Source of the DNA: an uncultured bacterium | Lineage (GTDB): Bacteria; Verrucomicrobiota; Lentisphaeria; Victivallales; Victivallaceae | Assembly: GCA_900551245.1 (NCBI GenBank) | Contig: URVC01000059.1 | Location: 1-30,443 of the forward strand | DNA length: 30,443 nt | Direction of reading: 5' to 3' | Part shown: positions 1 to 9,251 of the stretch, one piece after another | How the letters are laid out: each line of letters opens with the position of its first letter | How positions within the stretch are numbered: position 1 is the stretch's first letter | Notes under the pieces: generated by a model | The model's input: the letters and a program-made list of their open reading frames with translations, nothing else | Told to the model about the DNA's origin: nothing | The model's database searches: none | Translations under genes and position numbers: made by a program

Positions 1-74
1 TATTGGCATAAAATGACCTAAGAAATCAGCTTTTTGAGGTCAATATAATAGCGATCATCGCCATTCTCGCCGCG

Positions 75-800
75 ATGCTGCTGCCGGCGCTGAACAAGGC
101 CCGGGAACGGGCGCAGACCGTCAACTGCACCAGCCAGCAGAAACAGTACGCGCTGGCCTGCACCCAGTACGGAATGGACAATCAGGAGTGGATGCCGATC
201 GCCTATGCGAATGCGGGCCGGGTGTATGACAGTTCGTTTCCGTTCTTCGGGGAGGATGTGATCACCTCCGGGCGGGTGCTCTTCGCCTACAAGTATCTCC
301 CGGTCAATGTGGTCTACTGCGAAGCGATCCGCAAGGCGACCAATTACACCGCAAGCAACATCGCCAACGAGGGAACCGCCACCTGGCTCTGCTATTCCCT
401 GCTCGACTGGGGGCGGGCGGCTCAGTCCTACAGCGGCTCCTGGGATCCCTTCAAGCGGGAGGCGAAAAATCTGGTCGCCGGCGTGGGGTATGAATATGTC
501 GATGACCACACCTGCTGGCAGACCTTCAAGAGCGCCAAGGGCAGTCCGGCGCAGAGAATTCTCGGCGGCGACGGCATGATGGTCTCCGGCGGAAAATTCG
601 TCGCACGCTCCAACATCGGCAAGCTCTGGTGTCTCGGCAGCGAAAACATGGGCCATCTGGCGATGGTTCACGGCAATCAGACCAACGTCTTCTATCTCGA
701 CGGCCACGCCGCCACCGGCGGGGCAAAGCTGCTGGGGAAAGGCGCCATCACCAAAGCGATCGACCCGATCTTCCCCGGACGCTACATCCAGTGTCTGTAA
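75..800 (+). CDS. Prepilin-like H-X9-DG protein, 5' end damaged or truncated
   Basis: Pseudopilin-like protein of the type abundant in Lentisphaerota and planctomycetes; its function is not established. The visible part begins at the end of the N-terminal hydrophobic helix (MLLPALNKARERA), the usual continuation of a prepilin leader. The C-terminal part has the H-X9-DG motif: His codon at 669, Asp codon at 699, followed by GHA. The reading frame stays open upstream only to the stop at 9-11 and encodes LFEVNIIAIIAILAAM, which matches the second half of a prepilin helix, but no start codon or intact FTLIE motif lies in that frame. ATG 75 is therefore the first usable start and probably not the true one. 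The gene ends 36 bases before the GH13-like gene, so the two are probably cotranscribed. The protein family is clear; the 5' end is unreliable. Confidence 0.75.
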   Translation: MLLPALNKARERAQTVNCTSQQKQYALACTQYGMDNQEWMPIAYANAGRVYDSSFPFFGEDVITSGRVLFAYKYLPVNVVYCEAIRKATNYTASNIANEGTATWLCYSLLDWGRAAQSYSGSWDPFKREAKNLVAGVGYEYVDDHTCWQTFKSAKGSPAQRILGGDGMMVSGGKFVARSNIGKLWCLGSENMGHLAMVHGNQTNVFYLDGHAATGGAKLLGKGAITKAIDPIFPGRYIQCL

Positions 801-836
801 CGGAAATTCAAAACCATCAACCGGAAAGGAAACGAT

Positions 837-3800
837 ATGAAGAAATTCTGGCATCTGTTGCTCCTGCTGGCCGCCGCCCTCCCGCTGTACGCCGGCCCCG
901 CACTGCGCATCGATCTCGCCGGCCACTCGCCGGGAACCACGCTGGACCCGGTTTCCGCCCCGGAGGGCGCGGTCTTCGAACACCCGGCCTGGGACACGAA
1001 AGAGAACTCCCGCCGGCGCCGGCTCTGGATGTATCTGCCGGAGGTCAAAGACAACCAGTGGCGGAAGTTTGAAATCCGTTTCCGGACCGACCGCAAACAG
1101 CTGGTGCGCATCGGCTTCTCCCGGATGCGCCAGGCCGCGGGAGAGCGATATCCCTATCTCCAGCTGCGCAATGTAAAGACGGAGAACTTCCCGCTCAAAC
1201 CGGAGTGGACCCGCTCCCTGCCGGAACTCAAACCGGTCGCGGCGGAACAGGGCACTCTCCTCATTCCCGCCGGCGAAACGCTCTATCAGGACCGGGTCGT
1301 TGACGGAAACGTCGAGCTCATTATCACCGGGGAATACCGCTTCACCGACCGGAGCTCCGTCCGCCCGGAAGCGCCATCGGTCGCGTTTGAATCCGGCCGC
1401 TGGAAGCTGATTCTGAACCGCGACAACGGCAGCTGGCGCAGTCTCTCCTTCGACAACCGGATTCTCTTCACCGGCGAAACGGCGCCGTTCGAACTGAAGC
1501 TGAACGGCGGACAAAGTCTGAACAGCGAGGAAACCCGGCTGGTAAAGAGCCGCTTCGATGCGAAATCCGGCACGCTGGAGCTGGAATACGCCGCGCCGGA
1601 ATGGAATTTCATCGAGACGATCCAGTTCGGCGCCACCGCGCCGAACCGGTTGCGGCGGCAGGTCTCCTTCGCGTACCTCGGCAACGATCCGGAGCGGTCG
1701 TTTCACCGGTTCACCTGGCTTCTTGCCATGCCCTGCCGGGGGAAATACCTCTTCCCCGGCGTCTTCTTCAACAACCCGACGGGAATCTGGGACAGCAGCC
1801 ATAAATTTTCCGGAGCGGGCAGCGGCCGCTGGGGCAGAGGCCGCCTGGAACACCTCCCGGACAACGCCGGATTGTACGCCCCGCACTACGTCGGGGCGCT
1901 TCTTTTAGAACAGGAAAAAGGACCGTCCCTGCTCTTCCTCCAGAAGAAAGAGCAGGAGGGAGGCGCGTATATCATCCGCCGGAGAGGCGGTTCTCTCCGC
2001 ATCGAACTGCCGACAAGCTGCGCCGGATGGGCGGAAAAAGGGGTGCGCCATTCGCTCGACCCGCTCTATCTGGAGGCAAGTTCCCGCCCGATTCAGCAGG
2101 CGCTCCGCAACGATCTGCCGAAACTCTTCACGGCTACCGGCCAGACCGCGCCGCAGGATCGCCCCGCACGCGTGGCCGAAAGCCGGATCTACGGCAGCTA
2201 CGGCGCCGAATTTCAGATGGCGAACTTCAACGATGCCGCCGGGGGGGAAGCTGAACGGGTCCGGGAGATGGGGTTCAACGTCTTCTATCTGCCGCCGGTG
2301 CAGGTTTCAACTGTGCGGTACAATCCGGTCGACTTCACCCGGGTCGATCCAACCTGGGGCAACTGGGAGGAGTACCGCAACTTCGCCGCGAAATTGAAAG
2401 ACTCCGGAATCGCGCTGATGCAGGACATCGTACCGCACGGCGGCGAAGTTCCCTCGATTCTTGAACGACTCTTCCTCTACAACGGCATGACGCTTTCCGG
2501 GCGGCCCGCCGACTTCAACAGCCCCGAGTGGAACCGGAAGCTCGGGCAGTATGCCCGCAACTACTGCGAGCACGGCGCCGAAGCGTTCCGGATCGACGCG
2601 GTCGCAGGCAGCTCCTGCCCCAACTGGCGGCGCGCCGGACGCGGGCTGCCGCGCCGGGTGCCGTTCGAGGAACGGTTCAAAGCCAATCCCCGCAACACGC
2701 CGCTCCCGGACGGGGTCTGGGAGAGATTCCTCGCCGAAAACGGCGGACAGGTGCCCGCGCTCTCCTATCCCCGCGCCAGTCTGGCCGAACTCGCCGGCGG
2801 CATCCGGGTCATGAACACCATCCGGAACGAGGCCAGACGAATCTCCCCGGAAAACTTCACGCTGGCGGAAACCCACGGCTACCCCTACACCCGGTTCGCC
2901 GATCTCAGCTACGACATTCTGACCAACTATCTGCCGTACAAGATCAACGAGATTCCGGCGGAACCCTTTGCGGCACAGCTGGCGCAGTATCTGGAGGAGT
3001 CCCATTACGCCGACGTTCCCGGCGCATTGATGATGCGCAGCATCGTCACCAACGACAACCGTCACGCGCTGGCGGTCTGCGGATTTTCCGCCTCGCGGCC
3101 GCTGGAGGCGCTGCTCTATTTCAGCGAAGGGGTGCCGCTCTGCTACTCGGACCACATGTTCGGCAACTACCGCTTCTATCAGAAGCTCAATGAACTGCGC
3201 CGCACCACCCCGGAACTCAGCCGGGGCACGCCCCGGTACACCCACGACGGCGGCGCGCTCCTGATCGAACGGCGCAACGACAATTCCGCCGTGCTGGCAG
3301 TTCTCAACTTCGCACCGGAAGCGCGCACCATCACGCCGCTTCTGCCCGAAGCGCTGCAGAAGGCTCCGTCGGTCGTCGACGCGATGAGCGGCCGCGCCAT
3401 CGCCCGCCGCGGAAACCGCGCCGAACTCTCGCTCGCCCCGTGGGACATCCTGCTGCTGAAGGCGGGAACTCCGATGAAGGAGGCCGCCCCGGCCGCTCCC
3501 CGCACCGCCGCGACAGACACGGTCCGGCAAAACGGCAACCGGATCGAAGCGGGGAGCTACACCTTGCGTTTCGACCCGGCGACCGCACTGCCGGAAGCCA
3601 TTCTCTCCGCCGACGGGCGGGAGCTCTTCGGCGCGGCCGATCTTCTGAGCGCCGCCTGGAGCCCGCTCCCGGAGAAAATCGAGACGAACATCGAATCGCG
3701 GCCCGACGGCGTCGCCCTGTGCGGCCGGGCCGGCGACGCGAGCTGGCGCTGGCTCTGCCGGGCGGACGGCATCGCCGTCGAAGTGAAACTGCCGGACACC

Positions 3801-5303
3801 ATGCGGCTGCTTCTGCCCGCAGTCTCCATGCAGGAGCTGCGCTACCCGGCCGGACTGGTCTGGTGGGAGGAGCACATCTCCCCGGCGTTCGCCCGCGGCA
3901 TGCGCTGGCGGCCTTCGCTCAAGCGGTCGCCCTTCCGGCGGGGGGAGGACTTCACGTTGCTCGCCGATTCCCGGCTGACGCCGCTCGCCCTGAACGAACC
4001 GCGCCTGCTGTTCGCCGGCGGCGACGGCAGAAGCTGTGTGGCGGAATTCGAGACGGGAAACGCTCCGGCCTTCCGGCTTTTCCGCCGTTTCGGCGAAGTT
4101 CCGGGGGTGCACCTGCAGCTGATCGGCGACGGGAAAATTCAGCTAAAACCGGGGGAGACCCTTCCGGCGAAGAAGATCGCCGCCGCCCCGTGGCGCGTCG
4201 GGGAGCTCTCCGTGACCGACCTCGGCAACGACTACCTTCTCGAAAACCGCCACTATCGAATGAAGATCAGCCACCGCGGCGGCGTGGTGCGCGAATTCCG
4301 GCGCAAATCCGACGGGAAACTGCTCTTCACGATGGGAGAACTCTTCCTCGCTGGGAAAAAGACGCTCCGCACGCTGGTGGATTTCGAGAGCTTCGTCTCA
4401 CTCCAACGCGACGGGAACCACCTCGCGCTGTCGGTCGAGGCGGAACTGCGCCCCACCTACGGGCGGGCGGAAACTATGCCGCTAGTCTGCAACATCCAAT
4501 TCCTTTTCGATGAGACGCCGCAGGTCACAGCCCGGTACGAGGTGCTGCCGACCGGAAACGGATACCCCGATTCCGCCTTCGAGTTCCGTTTCCGCACCGA
4601 CAAAGAGAAGCACTTGACGCTCCATCCAGCCGGAACCATCCTGCCGGGCAGCCGTTATGGAATGAACGTCCGGTTCGACGCCTCCGGAGCGGAAACGCCC
4701 GCCGCGGACGCGAAGGCAGAGGTTGCCGCCTGCACCGGGCCGCGCCCGGACCTCATCGCCGGATGCTTCACCTGGAACTCCCTGCGGAACGGGAAGACCG
4801 GCGCGAGAAACGACGACCTTCCGGAAGGGGTGGCGCTGACCCACGATTTCCGCAGCTACCCGGTGTTCCGCAACGGCGAAAGCGCGCTGGAAATGCGCTA
4901 CCCCGACCCGCCGCTGGAACTGAGCGTCGGCCCGGCGGAACTTCCAGCCGGAAGCGAATGGGAACTGACGGTGAACTATTCGGGCAAAGATCTGGTGATG
5001 GAGAAGCCCGCCTTCCGCCGCTCGGCGTGGATCCCCGACTGGAACGCCGCGCCGGACCGTCCCCTCCCGGTGACCGTCACACTCTCCGGCATCGACGGGA
5101 ACGGCAGGCGCATCACCGAGACCCGGAACTGCACCTGGCAGGGATCGCCGAAGAGGGCGGAGCAGAAGTTCCGTTTCCGGGTGGCACACGCGCTTCGCAG
5201 TCCGGTGGTACGCCTCCAGACGAAACCGGCGGAAGGGAGCACGCTGTGGATTCACGCCGTAACGCTCTCCCCCGCCGCGGCCCCGGTGACGGGAAGCCGG
5301 TGA
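837..5303 (+). CDS. Secreted multidomain GH13-like (alpha-amylase superfamily) protein
   Basis: Very large (1488 aa) exported protein with a signal peptide (about residues 1-19, ending LYAG) and an AGGAAA ribosome site before ATG 837. The middle (about 440-870) reads as a GH13 barrel followed by an amylase-type C-terminal sandwich. Visible motifs are region I around D530/H534 (QDIVPHG), region II with R585 and nucleophile D587 (FRIDAV), region III with acid/base E678 (LAETHG), and region IV with D740 (TNDNRH). All three catalytic carboxylates appear present. The rest is beta-rich: segments starting near 184, 903 and 1135 share a similar pattern (hydrophobic strand, Gly turn, LF), like the start of a galactose-mutarotase-type sandwich. 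Typical GH13 enzymes have 450-700 residues, so about half of this protein is accessory. Substrate unknown; an alpha-glucan or alpha-glucoside is likely. It follows a prepilin-like gene. Confidence 0.8.
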   Translation: MKKFWHLLLLLAAALPLYAGPALRIDLAGHSPGTTLDPVSAPEGAVFEHPAWDTKENSRRRRLWMYLPEVKDNQWRKFEIRFRTDRKQLVRIGFSRMRQAAGERYPYLQLRNVKTENFPLKPEWTRSLPELKPVAAEQGTLLIPAGETLYQDRVVDGNVELIITGEYRFTDRSSVRPEAPSVAFESGRWKLILNRDNGSWRSLSFDNRILFTGETAPFELKLNGGQSLNSEETRLVKSRFDAKSGTLELEYAAPEWNFIETIQFGATAPNRLRRQVSFAYLGNDPERSFHRFTWLLAMPCRGKYLFPGVFFNNPTGIWDSSHKFSGAGSGRWGRGRLEHLPDNAGLYAPHYVGALLLEQEKGPSLLFLQKKEQEGGAYIIRRRGGSLRIELPTSCAGWAEKGVRHSLDPLYLEASSRPIQQALRNDLPKLFTATGQTAPQDRPARVAESRIYGSYGAEFQMANFNDAAGGEAERVREMGFNVFYLPPVQVSTVRYNPVDFTRVDPTWGNWEEYRNFAAKLKDSGIALMQDIVPHGGEVPSILERLFLYNGMTLSGRPADFNSPEWNRKLGQYARNYCEHGAEAFRIDAVAGSSCPNWRRAGRGLPRRVPFEERFKANPRNTPLPDGVWERFLAENGGQVPALSYPRASLAELAGGIRVMNTIRNEARRISPENFTLAETHGYPYTRFADLSYDILTNYLPYKINEIPAEPFAAQLAQYLEESHYADVPGALMMRSIVTNDNRHALAVCGFSASRPLEALLYFSEGVPLCYSDHMFGNYRFYQKLNELRRTTPELSRGTPRYTHDGGALLIERRNDNSAVLAVLNFAPEARTITPLLPEALQKAPSVVDAMSGRAIARRGNRAELSLAPWDILLLKAGTPMKEAAPAAPRTAATDTVRQNGNRIEAGSYTLRFDPATALPEAILSADGRELFGAADLLSAAWSPLPEKIETNIESRPDGVALCGRAGDASWRWLCRADGIAVEVKLPDTMRLLLPAVSMQELRYPAGLVWWEEHISPAFARGMRWRPSLKRSPFRRGEDFTLLADSRLTPLALNEPRLLFAGGDGRSCVAEFETGNAPAFRLFRRFGEVPGVHLQLIGDGKIQLKPGETLPAKKIAAAPWRVGELSVTDLGNDYLLENRHYRMKISHRGGVVREFRRKSDGKLLFTMGELFLAGKKTLRTLVDFESFVSLQRDGNHLALSVEAELRPTYGRAETMPLVCNIQFLFDETPQVTARYEVLPTGNGYPDSAFEFRFRTDKEKHLTLHPAGTILPGSRYGMNVRFDASGAETPAADAKAEVAACTGPRPDLIAGCFTWNSLRNGKTGARNDDLPEGVALTHDFRSYPVFRNGESALEMRYPDPPLELSVGPAELPAGSEWELTVNYSGKDLVMEKPAFRRSAWIPDWNAAPDRPLPVTVTLSGIDGNGRRITETRNCTWQGSPKRAEQKFRFRVAHALRSPVVRLQTKPAEGSTLWIHAVTLSPAAAPVTGSR

Positions 5304-5329
5304 AACGCCCTCCGTCTCCTCCCGAGGCG

Positions 5330-6112
5330 TCAGCGGCGACGTTCCGCTTCGATCTGGCGTTGCAGACGTTCGGCACACGTTTCGAGAAACGGGATCCACT
5401 CCCCGGGAGCAATGAAGGGATTTCCCGCTCCGGAACCGATCCGGGCCGCCTTCCCCAGCGTGTCGTTGCAGTGCACGTGGTTGCCGAGCGGCACGTCAAC
5501 ATGCTCCCGCTTCAAACGTTCCAGACCGGCGAAGAATTTCTCCCGGCAGTCGAACGGAAGATGATAGCGGTTCAGAAATTCCGCCGTCATGGAGTTGACC
5601 CCCACCCCGCCATGCATGCCGGCCCGGTATCGGACGCCGTTCTCCTCCGTGTCGAAGAAAAACGACATGGTCCCCGGCGTGTGGCCGGGAGTCGCCAGGC
5701 AGAGAATCTCCGTAGTGCCGAGACGGATGCGATCACCGTCACGCAACGCGTGGTCCGGCTCGAATGCCTCCTTGTACACATACCCGAGCTCCTTCGCCCA
5801 GGTGAGGTCCAGCGTGCCGTTGGCGTAATCGACATCCTCCGCACCGAGAAAGGTTTCCGCGTCGGCAAGTTCGAGCAGTGCCCGGGTCGCGCCGAGGTGG
5901 TCGTAGTGCCCGTGGGAGTGAATCACGCAGCGGATTTCGCGGGGATCAAACCCGAGTTCCCAGATCGACTCGATCACATGATGCAGCGTCTGCGGATACC
6001 CGCTGTCCAGCAGAATCAGCCCCTCTTCGGTCGCGATCAGGTGGGAGGATGCCGGTTCCGTCCCGACGAAATAGATGTTTCCACAGATTTTGAACGGTTT
6101 TATATGGTTCAT
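5330..6112 (-). CDS. Metallo-beta-lactamase-fold hydrolase
   Basis: A 260-residue protein of the metallo-beta-lactamase superfamily. It has the metal-binding motif HGHYDH at residues 67-72, preceded by the strand LILLDSG, and a later PGHTPG motif that supplies another metal ligand. The arrangement resembles the subclass B3-like group, whose members hydrolyse lactones, thioesters and other esters as well as beta-lactams. No signal peptide is seen, so it should be cytoplasmic. The start is ATG at 6112, which overlaps the stop of the GH36 gene as ATGA; this implies translational coupling. A longer open frame upstream of 6112 only shadows the GH36 gene. The context suggests it acts on a product or by-product of galactoside breakdown, for example a lactone, but the substrate cannot be read from the sequence. 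Confidence 0.85.
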   Translation of the reverse strand: MNHIKPFKICGNIYFVGTEPASSHLIATEEGLILLDSGYPQTLHHVIESIWELGFDPREIRCVIHSHGHYDHLGATRALLELADAETFLGAEDVDYANGTLDLTWAKELGYVYKEAFEPDHALRDGDRIRLGTTEILCLATPGHTPGTMSFFFDTEENGVRYRAGMHGGVGVNSMTAEFLNRYHLPFDCREKFFAGLERLKREHVDVPLGNHVHCNDTLGKAARIGSGAGNPFIAPGEWIPFLETCAERLQRQIEAERRR

Positions 6113-8175
6113 TTCACTCTCCGATAGTAGATGAGGGTGACGGAACGGGGAATCTCCATGACGATCTGCAGGCCGGAAGCAAGTTCCCCGCCCCGGACGA
6201 TGCGGGTCGTACCGTCCAGATATTCCAGTTCGTACTCCGCCGTCGGCTGGATCTCGTTGAGGGAAAAGCTCATCTGCATCTCCGGACTCTGCGGACGGCG
6301 GAAGGCGAGGACAAAACCGCTTCCGCTCTCCGGCAGGTGAACCTGGCAGGCGCACCAGACCGCAGGATTGTCCGGCCGTTCCGTCAGCGGATACAAATTG
6401 CCGTCGATCAGGATGTCGCGGAGCCGTTTCTGATGAAAGAGCATGGTGCGGTGATACTCCCAGTCATATGCGTCATCCGCCGGAACGCTCCGGCTGTCGT
6501 ACTGCCAGATCTTGTTGGAAATACCGGTCCCGGAACAGCTCAGAAAGTCGTAGGGGTCGTGTTCCGGCATCCAGGTGAATCCCGCATGGAGCGGCACCCA
6601 GTCGCTCAAGTAAAGACTCTGGACCTGAACGTACTCCCGCAGATAGTGCAGCAGACAGGCGTAATCGCTCCGGCAGAGCGGCCAGCTGTAGGTGAGTGCG
6701 AGATAATCGAGCCGGCGACCGCCGGAAGCGCAGTTGTCGAACGGCATGTCCGGGAACGCCTGGTGGAGCCGTTCCCACAGTTCATAATGGCCGGCGACAT
6801 GTTTCATCTCCGCGACGCCGATCCGGTCCGGCGCATCCATTGCGGCCCAGTAGGGAAGCGTGTTGAAGTTGAAGTCCTCGCGGTAGATGTCGATTCCCTG
6901 CTCCTCAATCAGCGTCCGGAGCGTATGGAAGATGTAGTCCAGCGCTTCCGGATTGCCGAGATTCAGCAGAAAGACGTCGCTGTCACCGCAGGTCGTCAGC
7001 CACTCCGGGTGTTCGGTGAGGATGGAGCCGCGGCAGCGCGAATGCACCCGTTCCGGCTCGAACCAGGCGAGAAATTTCATCCCCGCCTTCCGCGCGGCGT
7101 CGCTGACCGGCCTGAGTCCGTTCGGATGCGGAACGGAATTGATCTCCCAGTTGCCAACCCGCACCGGCCAGTCGGAGCGCCCCTCCTTCTTCTGCTCCTC
7201 CTCATCGAGAAAGTGGGGACAGGGGCCGGGGTAGCCGCTCCACCCGGCGTCGATCCAGAACACCTCGTAAGGGAGCTGATGCCTTTCGATTGCGGCGATC
7301 CGGTCGAGCATTTTTCCGGAGGAGAGTCCGCCCCAGGTGACGAAGGAGACCGGCGGCTTGAGGAGATTCCCCTTCGAATCGCGCGGCGCATGATGGGCGA
7401 CCATGAAACGGCGGTGTTCATTCTGCGCCTCGCGGACGCTCTTCCCGCCGCGGAAATGGAGGAAGAATCCAATCTGACGGAGTTTCTCGCCCGGCAGCAC
7501 CCGGAACCGGGTGCGCAGCATGGAGAGAGAAATCCGGTAGTGGTGCAGGAGAGAGAAGATCGGCCAGTTCTCCACCGGAATCTCGATCTCCGCCTTCCAC
7601 GCGCCGCCCCAGCCGACGCCGATGTTCATCCCCTCGAATTCGCCGGTGTCGACGCCGAAGTAAGGGAGAAACGTCGAGCTCGGCCGCCCTTCGCAGGACT
7701 CCATGACGAAGCGGTTGGAGCCGGAGCGGGTCCAGAGCTCCCGCGTCTGCGGAATGAAGTCGTTGATGTCGGCGCAGGAACCGAGATTGTAACGGACGGT
7801 GATATGAGTGCCGTCCTGCCAGTCCGGCATTACAAGATTCTGCGGCGGCAGCTCCTCCTGCAGATCCAGCGGGCGGAACTCCTCCACGATCCCGCTCGGT
7901 TCCGCGCCGGGGTTTTCCAGCCAGGGCTGGCATTCGACGATGGGGAACTTTCGGTAGATGCGCATATTCAGGCGCAGCATCAGCCTGCCCGGCTCGATCT
8001 CATAGAGGATTTCCCGCTCGTCCCAGTGCTCCTGCGGCCGGGAGGAGTCCCGGAAGTCAAGGGTGTCGGAGGTCAATTGGTTGCCGTTGCAGAGCAGCGA
8101 AAAAAATCTTTTCCGCTTTCTGCCCGGTACGAAAAGCTGCTGTACAAAACGGTCCCGTCTGGCGAAAGAATCCAT
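6109..8175 (-). CDS. GH36-like alpha-galactosidase (melibiase)
   Basis: A 688-residue cytoplasmic glycosidase resembling GH36, which cleaves terminal alpha-galactosyl (sometimes alpha-GalNAc) residues with retention. An N-terminal beta-supersandwich precedes a TIM barrel. The likely nucleophile is D434 in YREDFN (the usual family motif is KWDxN). The acid/base is probably D504 in RSDY, which follows NCASGGRRLD, the counterpart of the family's NCSGGGxRxD. FLAWFEPERV at the start of the barrel also fits. Length is normal for the family (about 690-740). ATG 8175 has an upstream AAGGAAGGG ribosome site. It lies about 100 bases after a sugar-type permease and overlaps the metallo-hydrolase, with an AraC regulator divergent from the cassette. 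The K-to-E change before the nucleophile (YRED rather than YKWD) could shift specificity. Confidence 0.85.
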   Translation of the reverse strand: MDSFARRDRFVQQLFVPGRKRKRFFSLLCNGNQLTSDTLDFRDSSRPQEHWDEREILYEIEPGRLMLRLNMRIYRKFPIVECQPWLENPGAEPSGIVEEFRPLDLQEELPPQNLVMPDWQDGTHITVRYNLGSCADINDFIPQTRELWTRSGSNRFVMESCEGRPSSTFLPYFGVDTGEFEGMNIGVGWGGAWKAEIEIPVENWPIFSLLHHYRISLSMLRTRFRVLPGEKLRQIGFFLHFRGGKSVREAQNEHRRFMVAHHAPRDSKGNLLKPPVSFVTWGGLSSGKMLDRIAAIERHQLPYEVFWIDAGWSGYPGPCPHFLDEEEQKKEGRSDWPVRVGNWEINSVPHPNGLRPVSDAARKAGMKFLAWFEPERVHSRCRGSILTEHPEWLTTCGDSDVFLLNLGNPEALDYIFHTLRTLIEEQGIDIYREDFNFNTLPYWAAMDAPDRIGVAEMKHVAGHYELWERLHQAFPDMPFDNCASGGRRLDYLALTYSWPLCRSDYACLLHYLREYVQVQSLYLSDWVPLHAGFTWMPEHDPYDFLSCSGTGISNKIWQYDSRSVPADDAYDWEYHRTMLFHQKRLRDILIDGNLYPLTERPDNPAVWCACQVHLPESGSGFVLAFRRPQSPEMQMSFSLNEIQPTAEYELEYLDGTTRIVRGGELASGLQIVMEIPRSVTLIYYRRVK

Positions 8176-8230
8176 CGTCTTACCCTTCCTTGTAGTTTTC
8201 TGGATGCACTTTCACGAAGCAAAATTTTAT

Positions 8231-8255
8231 CCGCGGCGAACCCCGCGGCGTTTTT
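8231..8255 (-). terminator. Hairpin between permease and GH36 genes
   Basis: CCGCGG occurs twice, 6 bases apart (8231-8236 and 8243-8248), and can form a GC stem. Read on the minus strand, the way the genes run, it is followed by ATAAAATTTT; on the plus strand it is followed by five T. It may be a weak terminator or processing site that lowers GH36 expression relative to the permease. The U-tract is imperfect, so this is tentative. Confidence 0.3.
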
Positions 8256-8278
8256 CACAGGCACTCCGGCGGACCGGT

Positions 8279-9187
8279 TCATCGCAGACTGATGCCGATG
8301 ATCCCCAGCGTGACGGCAATCAATCCAATCCAGCCGGCGAGCGGGAAACGCTCCTTCCGATGCACGGCACAGTACACGGTGAAGCCGACGATGCACACGC
8401 CGATCGGAATCGGATAGCCGATGGAGCCGGCACCGGCCTCCGCGACGAGATTCAGCCCGTTGTAAAAGAAGAAATAGTTGCTGAGGCAGAACAACAGCAG
8501 AAGCAGCAGGCCGATCTTCCACTCCGCGGACCGGGGGGAACGCCTCAGCGCCGGATCGAATCCCAGACAGATCAGAAATCCCGCCGCATTGCCCGTCATG
8601 CAGGAGAAGGTGCGGAAGACGCTTCCGGAATCCGCGGCGATCTTCCAGTAGGAGGGCAGACTGTTGCAGCACTGCGTCACGCCCGCGAGCAGGAATGCGC
8701 CGAATGCCGGAATGAGCCAGCGCGCCCGGGAGGAACTCCGGCGGCCCGCACCCGGGTCCCGGGTCACTCCCAGCAGAAGAATGCCGCAGAGAATCGCGGC
8801 GATTCCCAGCACTCGCCCGAGCGGGAGCGGCACGTTGAAAAAGAGCACGCCCATCAGAAAGGGAGCCAGCAATCCGGACTGCATCATTCCCCAGACGATG
8901 CCGTTGTGGCCGAGCCGCATGGCGCGCGCAGTCAACACGTAATTGAAATAGTTCGCCACGCCCGCTCCGAAATGAAGCAGAAAGACGGCCAGCAGAATCT
9001 TCCCCGGCAGTTCCGGCCGGCCGCCCGACAGAAACAGAACCGGCACGCTGATGAGAGCGGCTCCGGCCGAGGAGATCATCTGGACGATGTTGTAGTTCAA
9101 CCCGGTCGCGGCACAGCGGCTGACCGCAATGCCGATCGCGACCCAGCAGATTCCGGCGAGGATGAGCAGAACGATTCCTGAAATCAT
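8279..9187 (-). CDS. EamA/DMT-family permease, probable sugar transporter
   Basis: A 302-residue integral membrane protein with about ten hydrophobic segments, the length and layout of drug/metabolite transporter (EamA, RhaT/glucose-uptake-like) permeases. Gly-rich helices such as LLILAGICWVAIGIAV at the N-terminus and AGWIGLIAVTLGIIGISL at the C-terminus are typical. The middle (about residues 148-155) has a short charged loop between the two five-helix halves. The gene precedes the GH36 gene on the same strand and is divergent from an AraC regulator, so uptake of the alpha-galactoside or of its sugar product is the most economical role. Substrate and direction are inferred from context only; an exporter role cannot be excluded. 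Confidence 0.75.
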   Translation of the reverse strand: MISGIVLLILAGICWVAIGIAVSRCAATGLNYNIVQMISSAGAALISVPVLFLSGGRPELPGKILLAVFLLHFGAGVANYFNYVLTARAMRLGHNGIVWGMMQSGLLAPFLMGVLFFNVPLPLGRVLGIAAILCGILLLGVTRDPGAGRRSSSRARWLIPAFGAFLLAGVTQCCNSLPSYWKIAADSGSVFRTFSCMTGNAAGFLICLGFDPALRRSPRSAEWKIGLLLLLLFCLSNYFFFYNGLNLVAEAGAGSIGYPIPIGVCIVGFTVYCAVHRKERFPLAGWIGLIAVTLGIIGISLR

Positions 9188-9203
9188 TTTCTTACGCGGA
9201 ACA

Positions 9204-9231
9204 TTGGTTTTCTCTTTTTTTATAGTATATT
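9204..9231 (+). promoter_or_regulatory. Sigma70-type promoter for the AraC regulator
   Basis: TTGGTT at 9204-9209 and TATATT at 9226-9231 are separated by 16 bases in an AT-rich island between divergent genes. The inferred start near 9238 leaves a short leader before the ATG at 9252 or 9273. The same island probably also holds the promoter for the permease operon on the other strand. Confidence 0.5.
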
Positions 9232-9251
9232 ACAAAAGATGGAAAAAAAGA

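Noticed and set aside
18..1886. 622-codon minus-strand frame spanning the first two genes
   Set aside because: It crosses two well-supported plus-strand genes and has no motif.
5305..5330. ACGCC/GGCGT inverted repeat between the convergent GH13-like and metallo-hydrolase genes
   Set aside because: It has only about seven pairs with a bulge, an 11-base loop and no T-run, and it overlaps a stop codon. Too weak to call a terminator.
6337..8292. 651-codon open frame opposite the GH36 gene
   Set aside because: A shadow of the GH36 coding strand with no domain signature or ribosome site.
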